DNA of 64,000 nucleotides from Microbotryomycetes sp. JL201 (taxonomy: Eukaryota; Basidiomycota; Microbotryomycetes): positions 154,853 to 218,852 of the forward strand of contig JAQYUZ010000028.1 of NCBI GenBank assembly GCA_033819885.1, written 5' to 3'. Positions 35,220 to 46,877 of this stretch are shown here, in pieces (position 1 is the first letter of the stretch; each line of letters opens with the position of its first letter). The notes beneath the pieces were generated by a model. That model did no database searches. It was not told the origin of the DNA and saw nothing but the letters and a program-made list of their open reading frames with translations. A program made the translations under genes and the position numbers.

Positions 35220-35987
35220 TCAGGCCTTTTCTGGCAGTGGCGGCGCCTGTTGTCGCTCTAGCAGTTGTCGCTCGACGTCTCTTGTCGCAGCAATCAGATC
35301 CTATGAGCGTCAACAAACAAAAAGGAAAAAAGTCAGTTCCAGCCAGCGCCCCCCAAGTGCAAAGTATCTTTTTTTTTGCCGCCGCTTGCCAGCCAAACTC
35401 GCCTCGGCCGTTGGATCGAATTGCAACCCAAGCAAATAAGCTTCACGAGCTTCTTCGAGCCTGCCCAATCCGATCAACGCTTTTCCTTTTCTAAAGTAAC
35501 CTTTGATCCAAGTCTTTTTGATCTCAATAACGGCGTCTGCGTCGACCAACGCGTTGATCCACTCGCCCGCGCCAGCGTACGCGGCCGACCTGTTGCTCAA
35601 GCTCAAGGCCAACTCGTCTTGGGCGTACACGCTCGCTTCGAATACTGGTCTTGACGCTGCCAAATCGCAAGAGAGCGTGTACAACTTGATGGCGTCTTGA
35701 AAGTGACCTTGCCTGAACGCCTTGTTGCCTTGCTCTTTCGCAGCGTTGATCCGAGTCGAACGCTCGTTCGGTTGAGGTCTTGGTACAGGTGGAAAGACGA
35801 CGTCCGGGTTTGAAGCGCTCAACAAGACGCGCGCGAGCTCGTTCAAGCCTTTGAGGTCGGACGACACGAACGGCGCAGGCGGTGCTTGTCCGACAAACGA
35901 TACAATCTCGCCAGTCTCTTTCCAGTTTGTGTCGACTTTGAGGTCGAGCAGGGTCACGTCGTCGACGACGTCTTCGGCGGCGGCCAT
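35220..35987 (-). CDS. SEC72: Sec72-like TPR subunit of the ER Sec63 complex
   Basis: Cytosolic TPR protein of the Sec62/63 post-translational translocon, which in yeast docks Hsp70. Two exons (35987-35403 and 35300-35220) give 221 aa. Visible: RPQPNERSTRINAAKEQGN, three TPR helix pairs (AFRQGHFQDAIKLYTLSCDL, ALSLSNRSAAYAGAGEW, GYFRKGKALIGLGRLEEARE) and the final helix DLIAATRDVERQLLERQQ. The N-terminal SDLKGLNELARVLL also fits fungal Sec72. The second exon is reached through a 102-nt GC-AG intron (35301-35402). The assignment to Sec72 rather than another small TPR protein is by overall build and the QPNER motif. Confidence 0.78.
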
Positions 35988-36178
35988 TCGTGTCAAGCAG
36001 ATGAGCGGGACAAGAGATGAACCAGTCGGACACTACAAGCACGTGGCAATACTCATAACAGCACGAGTCACGCTCTCACACACCCGCATTCATCATGAAT
36101 AATATTGCACCACCTGAAGCAAATTTGCGTTTCAAAAAACTAAAAAAGTCAAAATCCGCCAAGACGCAGTGGGACCCT

Positions 36179-38761
36179 CTACAGCGCAAACGTCGGCAGC
36201 TCTGATTTGGACATTGCTTTTACCACGTCCATAACAGCCCTCGCTGAAGCGTCACCCGCACTCTCACATCCTGCAAACGCGTCACTGAACGATACGCGCG
36301 GCAAGGTCAACTTTTGCGCGACTAGCGCAGCCTTTCGGCCGTCATCCACCAAAACACCCAAAGATTGGGCAGGCTGCGAAGAGGACGGAGACGCTGCGTC
36401 CGTCTTGGAGTCCGAGAACGGCTTGGACGGCGGTAGCGCTGTTGTTGCCGCGCCCGTCGGGACCGAGAAGGAGAAAGCAGACGTCGGCGCCGATGCCGGT
36501 GCCGGCTTTACAGTTGGCTCGGGTTCGACAGCCTTTGAGCTGAACGTAAACGATGAAGAAACTGTTTTTGGAGTGGTCTCGGCAGTAGTCGTCGGTAATG
36601 GATTCGAGGCAGAGCTCTCTTCCGACTTTGCCAACGATGCAAACGGATTGGCTGCCGGCGCAGGAGCGCCGCCAGAGCCGAAAGCCGAGGATGCGCCAAA
36701 CCCTGTCGCATTTGCGGCAATTGACGATCGATCCGTCGAGTTATTCGCCTTCTTATGATCCGGTGGCGTAGCCGAGGGCATGAACGAAAACGCGGAAGCC
36801 TTTTTCGGTGCTGGCGAGTCGACCTGTGCAGGAGTCATTGGCTTGGGCGCGTCTGCTTTCGCTTTCGTTGCTTTTGTGTTCGGATCAGCGAGAGGCGACT
36901 CGGACTCATGTTCATCCTCCACATCTTGCTCATCGCTGTCAGACAGCTCCATCACGTCGATAGGAGCTTTTGATTTCGATTTCGGCTTTGGTTTTGGCTT
37001 GTCTGTCTGTTTCGTCGATTTCTTGAAAACAGGCAGCGGTGCATCATCGGGCTCTGGCGTTGGCTCATACGACTCCTGCTCGGGCACCTTTGTGCGTTTC
37101 GTATCTTTTCGCCTCAACTCCTGCGGCATTGTCTTCTCAAGCTGCTCTGAAGCGGACAGCTCGCGCGCCGGCGTTGCCGCTGGTGTCTGCGCAGCTTTTC
37201 TCGCCGGTGTCCGCCGAGGGGTCGCCTGCAACAGCTCGTCAACTTCAGCAAACGACCTTTGACATCGCATCGAAAGGCTCACAGGCTTAGCCGGTCTGCT
37301 TCTCGGTATCCGGGGCATCGGGCTGTCGATGCTGTCGTAAGGATTCAAGACTTCTTGTCGAATCACCTAAAGAATCGTTTGGCGCAGCGAGTAAGTATGT
37401 CTCTCGCATCCAGTCAGAACCAGAAAACTTGCCGTTTTTGGTTTGAGATCGTCTTTGATGACGCCCATGACGATATCCGCCGCTCTGGTCGGTGCTTTAA
37501 CGGGCGTAGGTTGCTCTTGAATTTGCAATGACTCGTTCTTGGCGGGAGAAGGTAACGGCGTGGCAGCTTTGCTGACTTGCCACAGAGGCGATGGCTTGAC
37601 AGGCGTGCTTTGCGATGTCAGTCGCGAGAACGTCGCCGGGATGGCTGGTTTTGGGCTTGTGACGGATGTCGATTGGACCGGACTTGGAGGCGGCAAAGTT
37701 GACAAGCTGGTCGTTGGAGGAGCGACAGATGCGTCATCGTGTTCGTCGTTGTCCATGCGACGACGCTTGCCGTCTGCGACTGGCGACCCTAGAGACATGT
37801 CGCTGTGGCTCCGCGATAGCGCCTCGGATGCATTGCCTGCTGTCCGTCTTCGTCTGGCGCTCGCTGAAGAGTATCCGGCACCGACATAGATGGGTCTTCT
37901 TCGTCGGAACCCGTTGGCCGGTGATTGACTGGATGGCGCAGGCGAGCCATATGCGGAGCCGGTTGACGGGAACATCTGCAAGGACGAAGAGCGTGGAAGG
38001 GACTGACGTTGTAGGCTATGAGTCAGTTGCCAACGCGCATGACTGCGACCAGCGCGACTCACGGCCATGGATTGGCTACCCGACAAAGCTTTGAACTGTG
38101 GCGTGAACGCCGTCGATACATTATTTTCGGCTTGAGCTGCACTCGAATGTCAACTCAGCTTTGGAGAAATACCGTCTTTCGTTTCGCAACGCACCTTGTT
38201 GCATGAGGTGCAGCACGCCCGCTTGTTCAATCGGCGTCAGTGGCTCGCCGCCGCGCTGTGCTTTCTCCCTGAAAAAGTTGGCGAGCTCTTCATTCGCTCG
38301 TTGAGGTGAGGTTCTGATCGACTCTTCTGACTGCGCGTCAAAGTTTGATTGCCGTTGCTCTTCGGTGACTAGCAATCGCGATGTTGAAGCGGACAAGTTT
38401 GGCATCGAGAACGACGGCGACATGACTGGCAAGCTTGGATACACCCTCGGCGCTCGTGTGGATGCGAGAGTGTGCGAGTGCTGCAAGACGACGCGTTGGG
38501 TGCGTCAGTGTGCGAGACTCCTCAAACGTACGGAGCCTTTGAGCGCACCTCTTGCTCGCGCACCGGCTCGTCTGGCGCCGAGTCTTGGTCCATTTGCGAG
38601 TGTTGATCATCGACGACGTCGTCATCGTCGTCGTTGTCATCGTCGTGGACCGCGGGTGCAAGCGGCGACGGCTGCCGAGCTGCAGGACTGGCGTGCCCTT
38701 GCTGCTGCTGCTGCTGCTGCTGCTGTTGTCGCCGTCGAAAAGGCGACAAGAACGACAACAT
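36179..38761 (-). CDS. FG/FxF-type nucleoporin-like protein (Nup1/Nup60/Nup124-like)
   Basis: Probable nuclear-pore basket protein. It starts MLSFLSPFRRRQ (38761), a short amphipathic and basic start, then ten Gln (a CAG/CAA run) and a run of Asp. Next is an ordered motif, NEELANFFREKAQ and LTPIEQAGVLHLMQQ, and a GAGYSSASARRRR segment. The C-terminal half is disordered and carries spaced FSF, FGASSAFGSGG, NPFASLA, FTF and FSFSVP motifs typical of FG nucleoporins. It ends at PTFAL (36179). The exon joins are reasonable but not fixed by strong conserved motifs. Another disordered nuclear protein is possible. Confidence 0.6.
38699..38726 (-). repeat. CAG/CTG trinucleotide run encoding polyglutamine
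   Basis: GCT repeated eight times, followed by GTT, on the plus strand encodes part of a ten-Gln tract near the N-terminus of the nucleoporin-like protein. Such runs vary in length between strains. Confidence 0.8.
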
Positions 38762-39170
38762 TGCTCCTAAGCGAGACTGTGCGCAAACGTTCAAATCAGC
38801 CAGTGCGCTCCGAGATGATGCAGAACTCGTGAGTGTAGGGCAGGGCAGACTGACGGGCGTGGCAGGCGCTCGCTGTGCAGTTGACGCAGCCGGACGAGCA
38901 TATGGCGATGCAGCTTCCTTGCGAGCTTGCCGCTGAGACGATAACGGTCGACGCCCGTCCATATCGCCGCAGAGGGGGAGCGCAAACGATCTAGCGGCGT
39001 CAAACCTCTCGTAATGTACCATGTCTGTGTTCACCTGTTCGTACCACGTCAATGATCTGTTGATACTCGTATGAAGATCTTGAATACAGGGGATTTCGAA
39101 GGACCGTCTAAAACGAAAAATGCCAAAATTGTATATACCGGTATGCCATTTATTCCTTCTCAAACTGCTC
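38762..39170. other. Gap upstream of the nucleoporin-like gene
   Basis: This 409-bp region holds the promoter of the nucleoporin-like gene and the 3' end of the permease. An AT-rich stretch with TATATACC occurs near 39130. A minus-strand open frame extends through it into the nucleoporin exon, but shows no domain. Confidence 0.4.
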
Positions 39171-41103
39171 TTATGCAACAGTGACTTGACCCTTCTCGTC
39201 CTGCAGCCGCCTTGACTGACCACGATCAATCTCTGTGCGCGCCAACTCGAGCAGACCGCCCAAATCTCTCGGGCCAATGAAATGTTTTCGACCGTCAAAG
39301 ACCCAAGTGACGGCTGCGACAATGACAATGATGCCAAGGACGACAACGGTATAGTTCATAGAAGATGCCGTCGTCGGGTACTCGGGAGGGAACAAGAACA
39401 AGATGGTTGTCAAACTCGTAAACGCGAGCGCAACAACGTTGGTCACCGGACCGAATCGACCAAGTGTGAACGTAGGCTCGGGGAACGATTCTGGACGAAG
39501 AGCGCCACGGCCGCGAATCAACAGCAACGCGACCGGGATCGAATATGAAATGTTGAGAAACACGATCGAGCTCGAAATAATGGCGTTGAATGCGGACGAG
39601 CTTGGGATGTAGAGCACACCAAAGATGACGACAATGACTGACACGAGCACGACACTGCGCTCAGGAACGCCGTTGCGCGGGTTCAAACGCGCAAAGAATT
39701 TCGAAAACGGCAGGCCACCATCGCGTGCGAACGAGAACGTCATGCGCGACGATCCAGTCAAGATACCTTGTGCCGTGAACAGCATAGAGCCAATCGGGAA
39801 CACGGCGAGCAAAATCGTGCCGACCACGCTGCTTGTCGCTTGGAAGATGGTGGCGAGCAACGCGCCTGCGGTCGACTCGATGACTTCGGTCAGATCGCTG
39901 ATCGAAAACAAAAGGCAAACAAGGAAGACGAATGACGCGCCAGCACCAATGACAACGGCGAGGATCATTGCGATGGGTGCGTTGCGATGGGGTCTTGGCA
40001 TTTCTTCGACCATATGCGAGACGGCATCGACACCGATGAGCGAGAACGAAGCCTGCAACAAGCCGAGCAACCATGCGAAACCATCCGGCCAGCCTGTCGT
40101 GTTTGTGAACCCGCCAAAGACGTCTGCTCCCGAGGCAAAGTTGGGGGCGGCCACAGACAAGCATGTGACGGCAATGACGACCACTCCGAGCAGAGACCAC
40201 AGAATAGCGGCTTGGTTGAGGTACGGCAGGACGCGGTATGCGTAGAGGTTGAGCAAGCACGCGATCACGGTGTAGCCGATATAGATGATGTATGTCTGCC
40301 ATCGCTCTGGCTCAAAATTGTCGTGGGCGACAGCGTACGCTCCCAGAATGAGCGAGCCAGCAAGTGACGGGGCAGTGGCGAACAAGGCCCACCAGCCTGC
40401 TGAGGCGAACCAGCCAGTGCAGAATGAGATGAACGGTGCCCACTCGACAGGTGCGAGAATGCTCGTCCAGTGGTACGGTCCGCCATTCGTAGGGTAAACT
40501 GCGCACATTTCTGCCAGAGACAAGGCCATGCACAAATTGCCGACGAAAGCGACGACGAGACCCCACAGAACGACCGTGTTGCCACCGGATGGCAACGCAA
40601 CACTCAAAGACGTCGAACCTGCCGTTGGCGAGTTGAGTGTTGCGTATGCGAGACCCTGCAAACACGTGCCGAACAGTCGGAAGAGACGGTCAGCAGGTCC
40701 GTTTTCGGATCCGAGGCTGGACGGCAGACACGGGTGTTCGGGTGTGCACGACGCTGCCGTTGCAAGGAACTGACAATGATGGACAACAAGTTGAAGTTGC
40801 GCGGACCGACGCCATGTTGCGCTTCTCTGAAGTGATACGGCGTTGGTCAGCCATCGCGTCGAAAGAAAACACCGCGCTCGGACCCTCGGGCTCGGGCAAA
40901 TCGTCAACCAAGCTCGGCTGGTTCGCGCTACTCGGCAACAAAGCTGCACAGCCCGACTGGTATACGAGCGCAATGTACTGCACCTTTGCGACTGACTTTG
41001 TGGCTTCCGTGATCGTTTCTCGGGCATAGACTTTCGAGTCGTCGGCTTGAGCAGCGCCTTGCGAAGAGCGCGACCGAGTCGCCGTGACGTCCGAGCCGCT
41101 CAT
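39171..41103 (-). CDS. APC-family amino acid/GABA/choline permease
   Basis: Twelve-helix plasma-membrane or vacuolar transporter of the amino acid-polyamine-organocation family, of the Uga4/Hnm1 type. The main exon encodes GLAYATLNSPTAGSTSLSVA, SLAEMCAVYPTNGGPYHW, SLIGVDAVSHMVEEMPRPHR, SSRMTFSFARDGGLPFS and many hydrophobic helices. The C-terminus is a short charged tail ending VTVA. The upstream exon reads HGVGPRNFNLLSII and joins at a GTCAGT donor. The first exon probably starts MSGSDVTATRSRSSQ (41103), but the joins between 40850 and 41000 are not settled. Substrate cannot be given. Confidence 0.88.
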
Positions 41104-41468
41104 TCCCAAGCTTCTGTGCACGACACCACGCGCGACTTTTGGGACCTTGGTCTCGGGAACAAGTAGCAGTAATGCGGAAAGACGCGAAAGATAACGAGTT
41201 GGGACCTGTTGAAGGCTTTTCTGTGCTGCTGTGGGGCCTCTCGCCTGACTTTTTTTAGCGAGCGCTGCGAGCGGAGACTCGTCTACGAAAAGTCCGAACA
41301 AGAAAACCCTGGTCACGGGGTCCAAGCCTCATCAATAAGCATTCGAAAATAGACTGCAGACGCGGCCGGGCCTACTTATCATCGCCTGGGGGGCCTGTCT
41401 TTTATGTAAGCCGAAAGATTTCAACGACTTCAGACCAGAAAATGTTGGCAACGATATTGCAGCATGTT
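41104..41468. other. Gap between permease start and NDUFAF7 stop
   Basis: Promoter region of the permease and 3' flank of the methyltransferase, both on the minus strand. I see no defined motif or RNA gene. Confidence 0.35.
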
Positions 41469-43437
41469 TCAAAGAACGAAAGACTGGTTTCGGTAACTGT
41501 CAAGCATGGGATTGCTGCCATCGCGCACGCGCGTCATGTCGACTTCAGCCCACCGCTCCAAAAATTCGGCGTGGTCCATAACGGTCAGAGCTCTGATGCC
41601 GGCACCCGTCTTGCTCGCGCCCCATGTCGACACGGCGTCGCGTCGGAGCGTATATGGCAAGAAAAAGTCCGTCGACACGCGAGGCGACGCCGCGGCCGAA
41701 GTGGCGGTTGGCGAACGCCCTTGCGACGTCGAAGCGGGTGGCGACATGACAAGCGAGTACAAGTCGCGGAGCAAGTGAAAATCCGTGGGGAAGAAAATGT
41801 CGAAAAAGCCTGGTTGAACGAGATATGTCCCGCAAGCAACAGTCTGCTCCGCTAGAGTCAGACATTCAGGACGCTCTACAGGACAACAAGGAAGGGACTG
41901 ACCTCGCCTTCGTACCGTGTCTGTACGACCGGTGCCATCCTTCCCGGTATCGCATCTGGCAACGAGGAAAAGTCTGAAAATAATAATCGATGGGCTGGAA
42001 ACTTGTCTCTCAAAATGTCCAACAGCATCAACTGCTTTGTTGGAATAAACTCAGGCTGCGTTAGATTTGGAGCGAACGGAATGGTTGCGTAAATCTTGCG
42101 AAGCAGAGGCGACATGTCTAGGAACCTGTTGACGGCTGGCGACCGCCTATTGCTTGGCGTCGGTGCCCTTGCGCGCAGGTCGAGGTATCGCTTGATCAAT
42201 GGGTCCGATACAGGCTCGTACAACTCGGTGTAGTCACCGGTCGAATCAACGGAAACGATGCACTGATACGGCTCGTGGTCCATCGTCGTGTATCGCACAA
42301 TATCATGGGCAAAATTGTCCTAATTCGCGTGCCTAGTGTCAGTATCAGAGGCCTGAACTGGCCACAGTCTGACTGACGAGCACCTCCATCGCAAGGAAGA
42401 AGCACGGTTCGGGCACGACCTTGTCGAAATCAAAAATGCTGCTGTGCAACACTTCGACTTTATCCGCGTGTCCCTTTCTCGGTGCAGGACCCTTGAGAGC
42501 GGCTCGACCATCGCCTCCCGTGGCCCGATCTCGCTGCATCTCGCCAAGCCGCTCGCTGATTTCGACGATCCGGTACCGGGTGCGCTCGTACACTTCTGGC
42601 TCGCATTCGGCTATGTAGTCGAGAACGTCTCCCATGAGTGTTCCATTACCGGCGCCGATCTCGTAAATAATCAAATCTTCGTAAGGATACAGACTGAGTT
42701 TGTATTCCGACACGAGGAAGCGGGCAATAGCTCGTCCGTACCAAGGCTGCGAGATATCGTTCTTGGTCAACGCAGAGCACAACCAGGGAGAGCGTGTCTG
42801 TGAACGGAGGCAGCACCTTGAAAAGCTCCGTCGGCGTGTGCCAAACCTGTCTGCCGGGGCCTTTGCCCTTGCCCTGATTGTCGATGCCTTCAAATTCGCC
42901 GTACCGCCTCGCGACCTCGAACTCAAACTCTGATGTGTTTTTCATTTTGTGGAACATGAAGCCTTCGGCCCTCGACGTCAGCGTTGGGGCGTGCTCTCGA
43001 GTTGGTGGCGAATCTGTTATTCCCGCCACTGGCTTTGTCTCGTCCGGATCAAAGATGACGGCTTGGGTCGAAAAGTAGCCATAGTGCGGATTGTACAAGC
43101 AGTCGTCAATAAAGTCTCTTGCGAGCATCTTGACTCTGCGCGGCGGCGTCTTGTGCCTGCTCAGCTCGCGCGCCGTCACCATTCGGTACGTGTGACTGTC
43201 TGGGTCCGGCGTAGAGTCGAAGGGATTCGAGTTGTAGTTGAACCGAGGTTCACGGCCCTTTGGGCGTGACGATGCCCCTTCGCGTGCAGGTTGGCGGCGC
43301 CGAGTCGCAGTCGTTGGAGCGCCCGTCGCGCTGCTCGATGACACGCACGCAGCCGTGCACGACAGCTGTCGCAATGGCGTTTCAGTCCTCAGCGACCGGC
43401 TCACCAGCCGCGGGGTCGACGCCAGGCATGCTCGCAT
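41469..43437 (-). CDS. NDUFAF7: NDUFAF7/MidA-type mitochondrial protein arginine methyltransferase
   Basis: SAM-dependent methyltransferase needed for complex I assembly (it methylates the NDUFS2 subunit in animals). The start MRACLASTPRLVSRSLR (43437) is a clear mitochondrial presequence. Conserved parts: MLARDFIDDCLYNPHYGYFS, EFEVARRYGEFEG, VWHTPTELFKVLPPF, the SAM-binding motif LIIYEIGAGNGTLMGDVL, YRIVEISERLGEMQ, CFFLAMEVLDNFAHD, MSPLLRKIYATIPFAPN and LFSDFSSLPD. The last exons include TVACGTYLVQPGFFDIFFPT and SVLLS-like DAVSTWGASKTG. Several introns lie between these segments. It sits two genes from a complex I subunit gene (45847-46741). Confidence 0.9.
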
Positions 43438-43548
43438 CGTTGCGCCGCCTGTTGAAAGACGAGGACGGAAGCAAAGACAATAGTAATGGCAACAATGCAA
43501 GCAAAGAGAGGCGAGAAAGAGTGCGTGTATATCAGACGGACCCCAGAA

Positions 43549-45737
43549 TCAAGCGTCGTCCATTTTGATTTTTTTGCCATGGCCTTCATCAGACTCGACC
43601 TCTGGCGAACGCGGTCTCGAAGAGGGCTTGACTACGGGCGCAGGCACGTCAAGGCTGGCCGGCACGGACTGATCTGGCTTGTCAGATATGCTTTCAACAT
43701 CGAGTGCGATCCCAGTCTCTCCGTCCGCGCTTGCCAGGTTCTGGTCGTCATTCTCGTCCTCGTCTTCTTCAAAAGCCTCACGCACGAGCTGCACCCACCG
43801 GTGATCTCTGTTTGCACCTGGGTACAGCCACACGTGACTATCGGCGACTCGCTCGGGTTCGAGCATTGCGACGGCAGTCTCATCGGCCAAGTCTTGCGCG
43901 GGTTTATTCTTGAAATGACGAGGAACAGGAAGTGACCATTCCGGACCCAGCTGGTGGACGAGATGCTTGACGACCGTGTCACCATCACCGAGCAAGACGA
44001 CGTCAAAGTTGTGGTGCGAAACGGGGTCGCGATTGATGAGGATCTGGGGTACAGAGTGCGGCAGATGGGACACGAGTTGCGAGACCGGCGCGACCTGGCG
44101 TGAAAGGCATCAGCAGAACGCCTTTCGCTGATTTGCTAGCACTCACCCTGAGTGAGGTCCCGATGACGATGAGTAAATCGACCTGCTCGCGATCATGCAG
44201 CAAACAACGATCGAACTCGTCCGAGAGCATCTCTCTGTGACTTGACGTTAGTAGCTGAACAACTGCTAGACCACTTGTCGGCGGAACGTACCCAAAAAAG
44301 ACAATGTCTGGCTTGATCAGGGGCTTGCCTTCCCACTCGCTGACCGGCGGCCTCTCGTCTTCCGGATCGTCTTCGAACCCTTTGCCGCTCGCTGTCCATT
44401 TTGCAGGAGGTTGACGCGCAGGCGGTGCCAATTTGGCCTGCTCTTCGTCCCTGCCTGAGCACAACGGACATAACGGAACTCTGGAAGCGAATACATCGGC
44501 CTCAATTGCCGAGCCGGGAAACCGTGTTCGACACCGCAGGCACGAAGCAGTGGCGAATGAGCCGTGACAGTTGAGGAGGCGCTCGACGCCTACAGACTCA
44601 AACAGGCCGTCGATATTTTGCGCTGCACAACGGCAAACGGGTCAGTCCACCGATCCGTGGGACATTAGCGGCAGAACCTGAACTTGCTGTAGTTGCGCAG
44701 CAATCGATTCTGATCCTCCATCATCTTGACAAAACGGTGGCAGGGCGAAGGAATGAAGTTGCTGGGATAGATTTCCTGTAGCAGTGAATTGTGTTCATCC
44801 TGTGACCCGACGAAACGGATGACGCGACTAACCTTGGCGAATGAATAAAACACATTTGGCTTCTCCTTGAAGTAGGAGAGGTCAAACATCTGAGTTTACG
44901 AGTCAGCATGATGGCATTACGCCCTCGACCACATGATCACATGGTGACTTACCTGCTGAGGGTCGTCTAGTTCCCAGTGCTCCTCCTTGAGCCTGGCGTA
45001 TAGACCCGTCGGACTGCGAAAATCAGGGATGCCACAAGACGTCTGGAACAGAAGCCGAGCGTAAGACGTATGAGCAGGAGCTGTTCACGGGCGCGTGTGG
45101 CGCACCGAAACGCCTGCGCCGGTCAACAGTACAATGTTTTTGGACTTGCGAATGAGGTCAACAACATCGTCGACCGAGTTGAGGTCCTGCCTCCTTTCAC
45201 GTTGCCGCAGAACCCTCGAAAGCGTGATTTTGAGTATCCTCACTTGATTTTCTGCAGTTGCTTCGGGCGGCTTCAGTGTGGGGCGACCAGGGCAAGGTGT
45301 CAGTGCAGTCTCGTTCGCCACCGATCTGGTTCGAGCACACAATGAGCACGCCAAACGCAAGCAGCAAGCGCGGCAAGGGGATGTCGAGCTCCTGAACGTA
45401 TTTCCTGACGAATGCAAACAGGCCTCGTTCCTTGAGGTAGTGTACCATGTCGTCGACCTCTTGCTCAGAGAACGGTTCGACTGTGAGCGTGATTGTCAGG
45501 ACGGATCGACGGCCGAAAGCGTCCAGCTTGGTGATACACACGTGCGTCGATCATCTCTTGCAACCGCCTGTCGTCGTCCGAGTCTGCGTCTGGCCCGCTG
45601 TCGTCGCCGCCGTCGTCCTCGTCCTCGTCGTCGTCGCTCGAGGGCAAGTCCTGGAACGACTGCCCGGGCGGCAGAGCAGGAAACACGTGAGCTGGAGGCA
45701 CAGTCTCGACGACCTGGCGCGAGGCCAGCTCGGACAT
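43549..45737 (-). CDS. SIR2: Sir2-family NAD-dependent protein deacetylase (SIRT1-like)
   Basis: Class I sirtuin, probably a nuclear histone deacetylase. It starts MSELASRQVVETV (45737), followed by an acidic stretch and a conserved fungal N-terminal region (EQEVDDMVHYLKERG). The catalytic core: NIVLLTGAGVSTSCGIPDFR, PSPCHRFVKMMEDQNRLLRN, YTQNIDGLF, the catalytic-His motif NCHGS, zinc cysteines CLRC and CPLC, KPDIVFFG, LLIVIGTSLRVAPVSQL and PQILINRDPV. The NYT-QNID join needs a GC-donor intron (44623-44687). The C-terminal tail is acidic and ends in a Lys-rich segment (GKKIKMDDA), a possible nuclear signal. Confidence 0.94.
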
Positions 45738-45846
45738 GTTGGCACCGGTGGACGTGCTGAGCACAACCGAGCACGGTCGCCGACTCTCTCGCACCGGCCA
45801 CACGCACACCCACCAGGCCCCGCCCCGCCCCGCCTCCGTCCCAAAC
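45738..45846. promoter_or_regulatory. Short divergent promoter shared by the sirtuin and complex I genes
   Basis: Only 109 bp separate the two start codons, which point away from each other. The plus strand contains GGCCCCGCCCCGCCCCGCC (45816-45834), a GC-box-like run. No TATA box is seen. The genes are likely to share regulatory DNA. Confidence 0.5.
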
Positions 45847-46741
45847 ATGTCGACTGACAAGATCAACCAGCTCAGCCAGCCGTACCCTGTCGTCGACGCG
45901 GATCCTCACGCTGCGCGCGTGATCCGCTACATGCGCCCGTCCGATTATACGCTCTGGGCCGCAGGCACCGCCGCCGCTCCCGGCGCACTCTACTTTTTAC
46001 GTCAGTCGCGAGTAATGCACTCTCTCCCGCAGAGCTAACCATCGAAGTGCTCTTCCTTTCTGCCCGTGTGCCCGTGACCCGCGTTCTCGCAACGCATCCC
46101 GCAACACGGCTCTCGTGGACCCGCGTTACGCTCACCGAAACACTCGCGCAAACAGAAATGGCCGATCCTGCGCCGCTACCACGGGCCGGCTTGAGACCGT
46201 CACTCAAGCTTGCAACTTGGATCGGCTTCTGCGGCGGATTTCTGCTCGCGTATCAGTCATCATCACGTGCGTACACTGCCACGACAATATTTCCAGCCGC
46301 TCATGCCGACTCTCTCTCATCGCAGTCCGCCTGTGGGGATGGAGGGAGAACGAGGCCGAGGTCCAGCGCGACCAACAAGAGTTGTCGGCGCTTGCTCAAG
46401 CCGGCAAGCCTCTGTACGGCGAGTCAGACTTGCCCCCTTACATTCAAGGTGTCGCACATCGCAACAGCTTGTGGAGTCAGGTCAGTGTCCTCTCTCGCCG
46501 AAACGAGATTCTTGACTAAAGAGTACCTCACGCTAACAACGGTCAATCTCCCTGTTACGCGCGCAAATCTCAAACTATCTGCCGCATGTGCAGCTCAAGT
46601 TTGGCGCGCTGCCTTGGTACGTGCCCTGTTTCTCGACAGCTCGCGTTCGCTCGAGGCTGATCGAAACTTGTTCGTGGCAGGTTCAACTTGGTCAACCACC
46701 CACACCACGGAGTTGACACATCAAAATACAAGGAAGAGTAG
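45847..46741 (+). CDS. Mitochondrial complex I 21-kDa subunit (fungal NUXM type)
   Basis: Accessory membrane subunit of NADH:ubiquinone oxidoreductase found in fungi. It starts MSTDKINQLSQPYPVVDADP (45847), then VIRYMRPSDYTLWAAGTAAA. After an intron comes PLPRAGLRPSLKLATWIG with the membrane helix FCGGFLLAYQSSS, then LRLWGWRENEAEVQRDQQEL and GKPLYGESDLPPYIQGVAHR. The last exons read ISNYLPHVQLKFGALPW and FNLVNHPHHGVDTSKYKEE (stop 46739-46741). All pieces match the two-domain family (N-terminal and C-terminal 21-kDa domains). The splice between 45997 and 46160 is not fully settled and a small exon could be missing there. Confidence 0.88.
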
Positions 46742-46877
46742 ACGCATCTTTGTGTCTCTCTCTCACTTCTGACGTAGCTCTCCTCTCGCTGCAATCTGTA
46801 CATCGTTCATCTCTGGTTGAATGATTGCACAAACGAGAAACCGGTTTGGCACACACATTCCTGCTCATCTCTTGTCC

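Noticed and set aside
36207-37262. Long plus-strand open frames over the nucleoporin-like gene
   Set aside because: Mirror images of its low-complexity coding sequence; the minus-strand frame carries the FG-type motifs.
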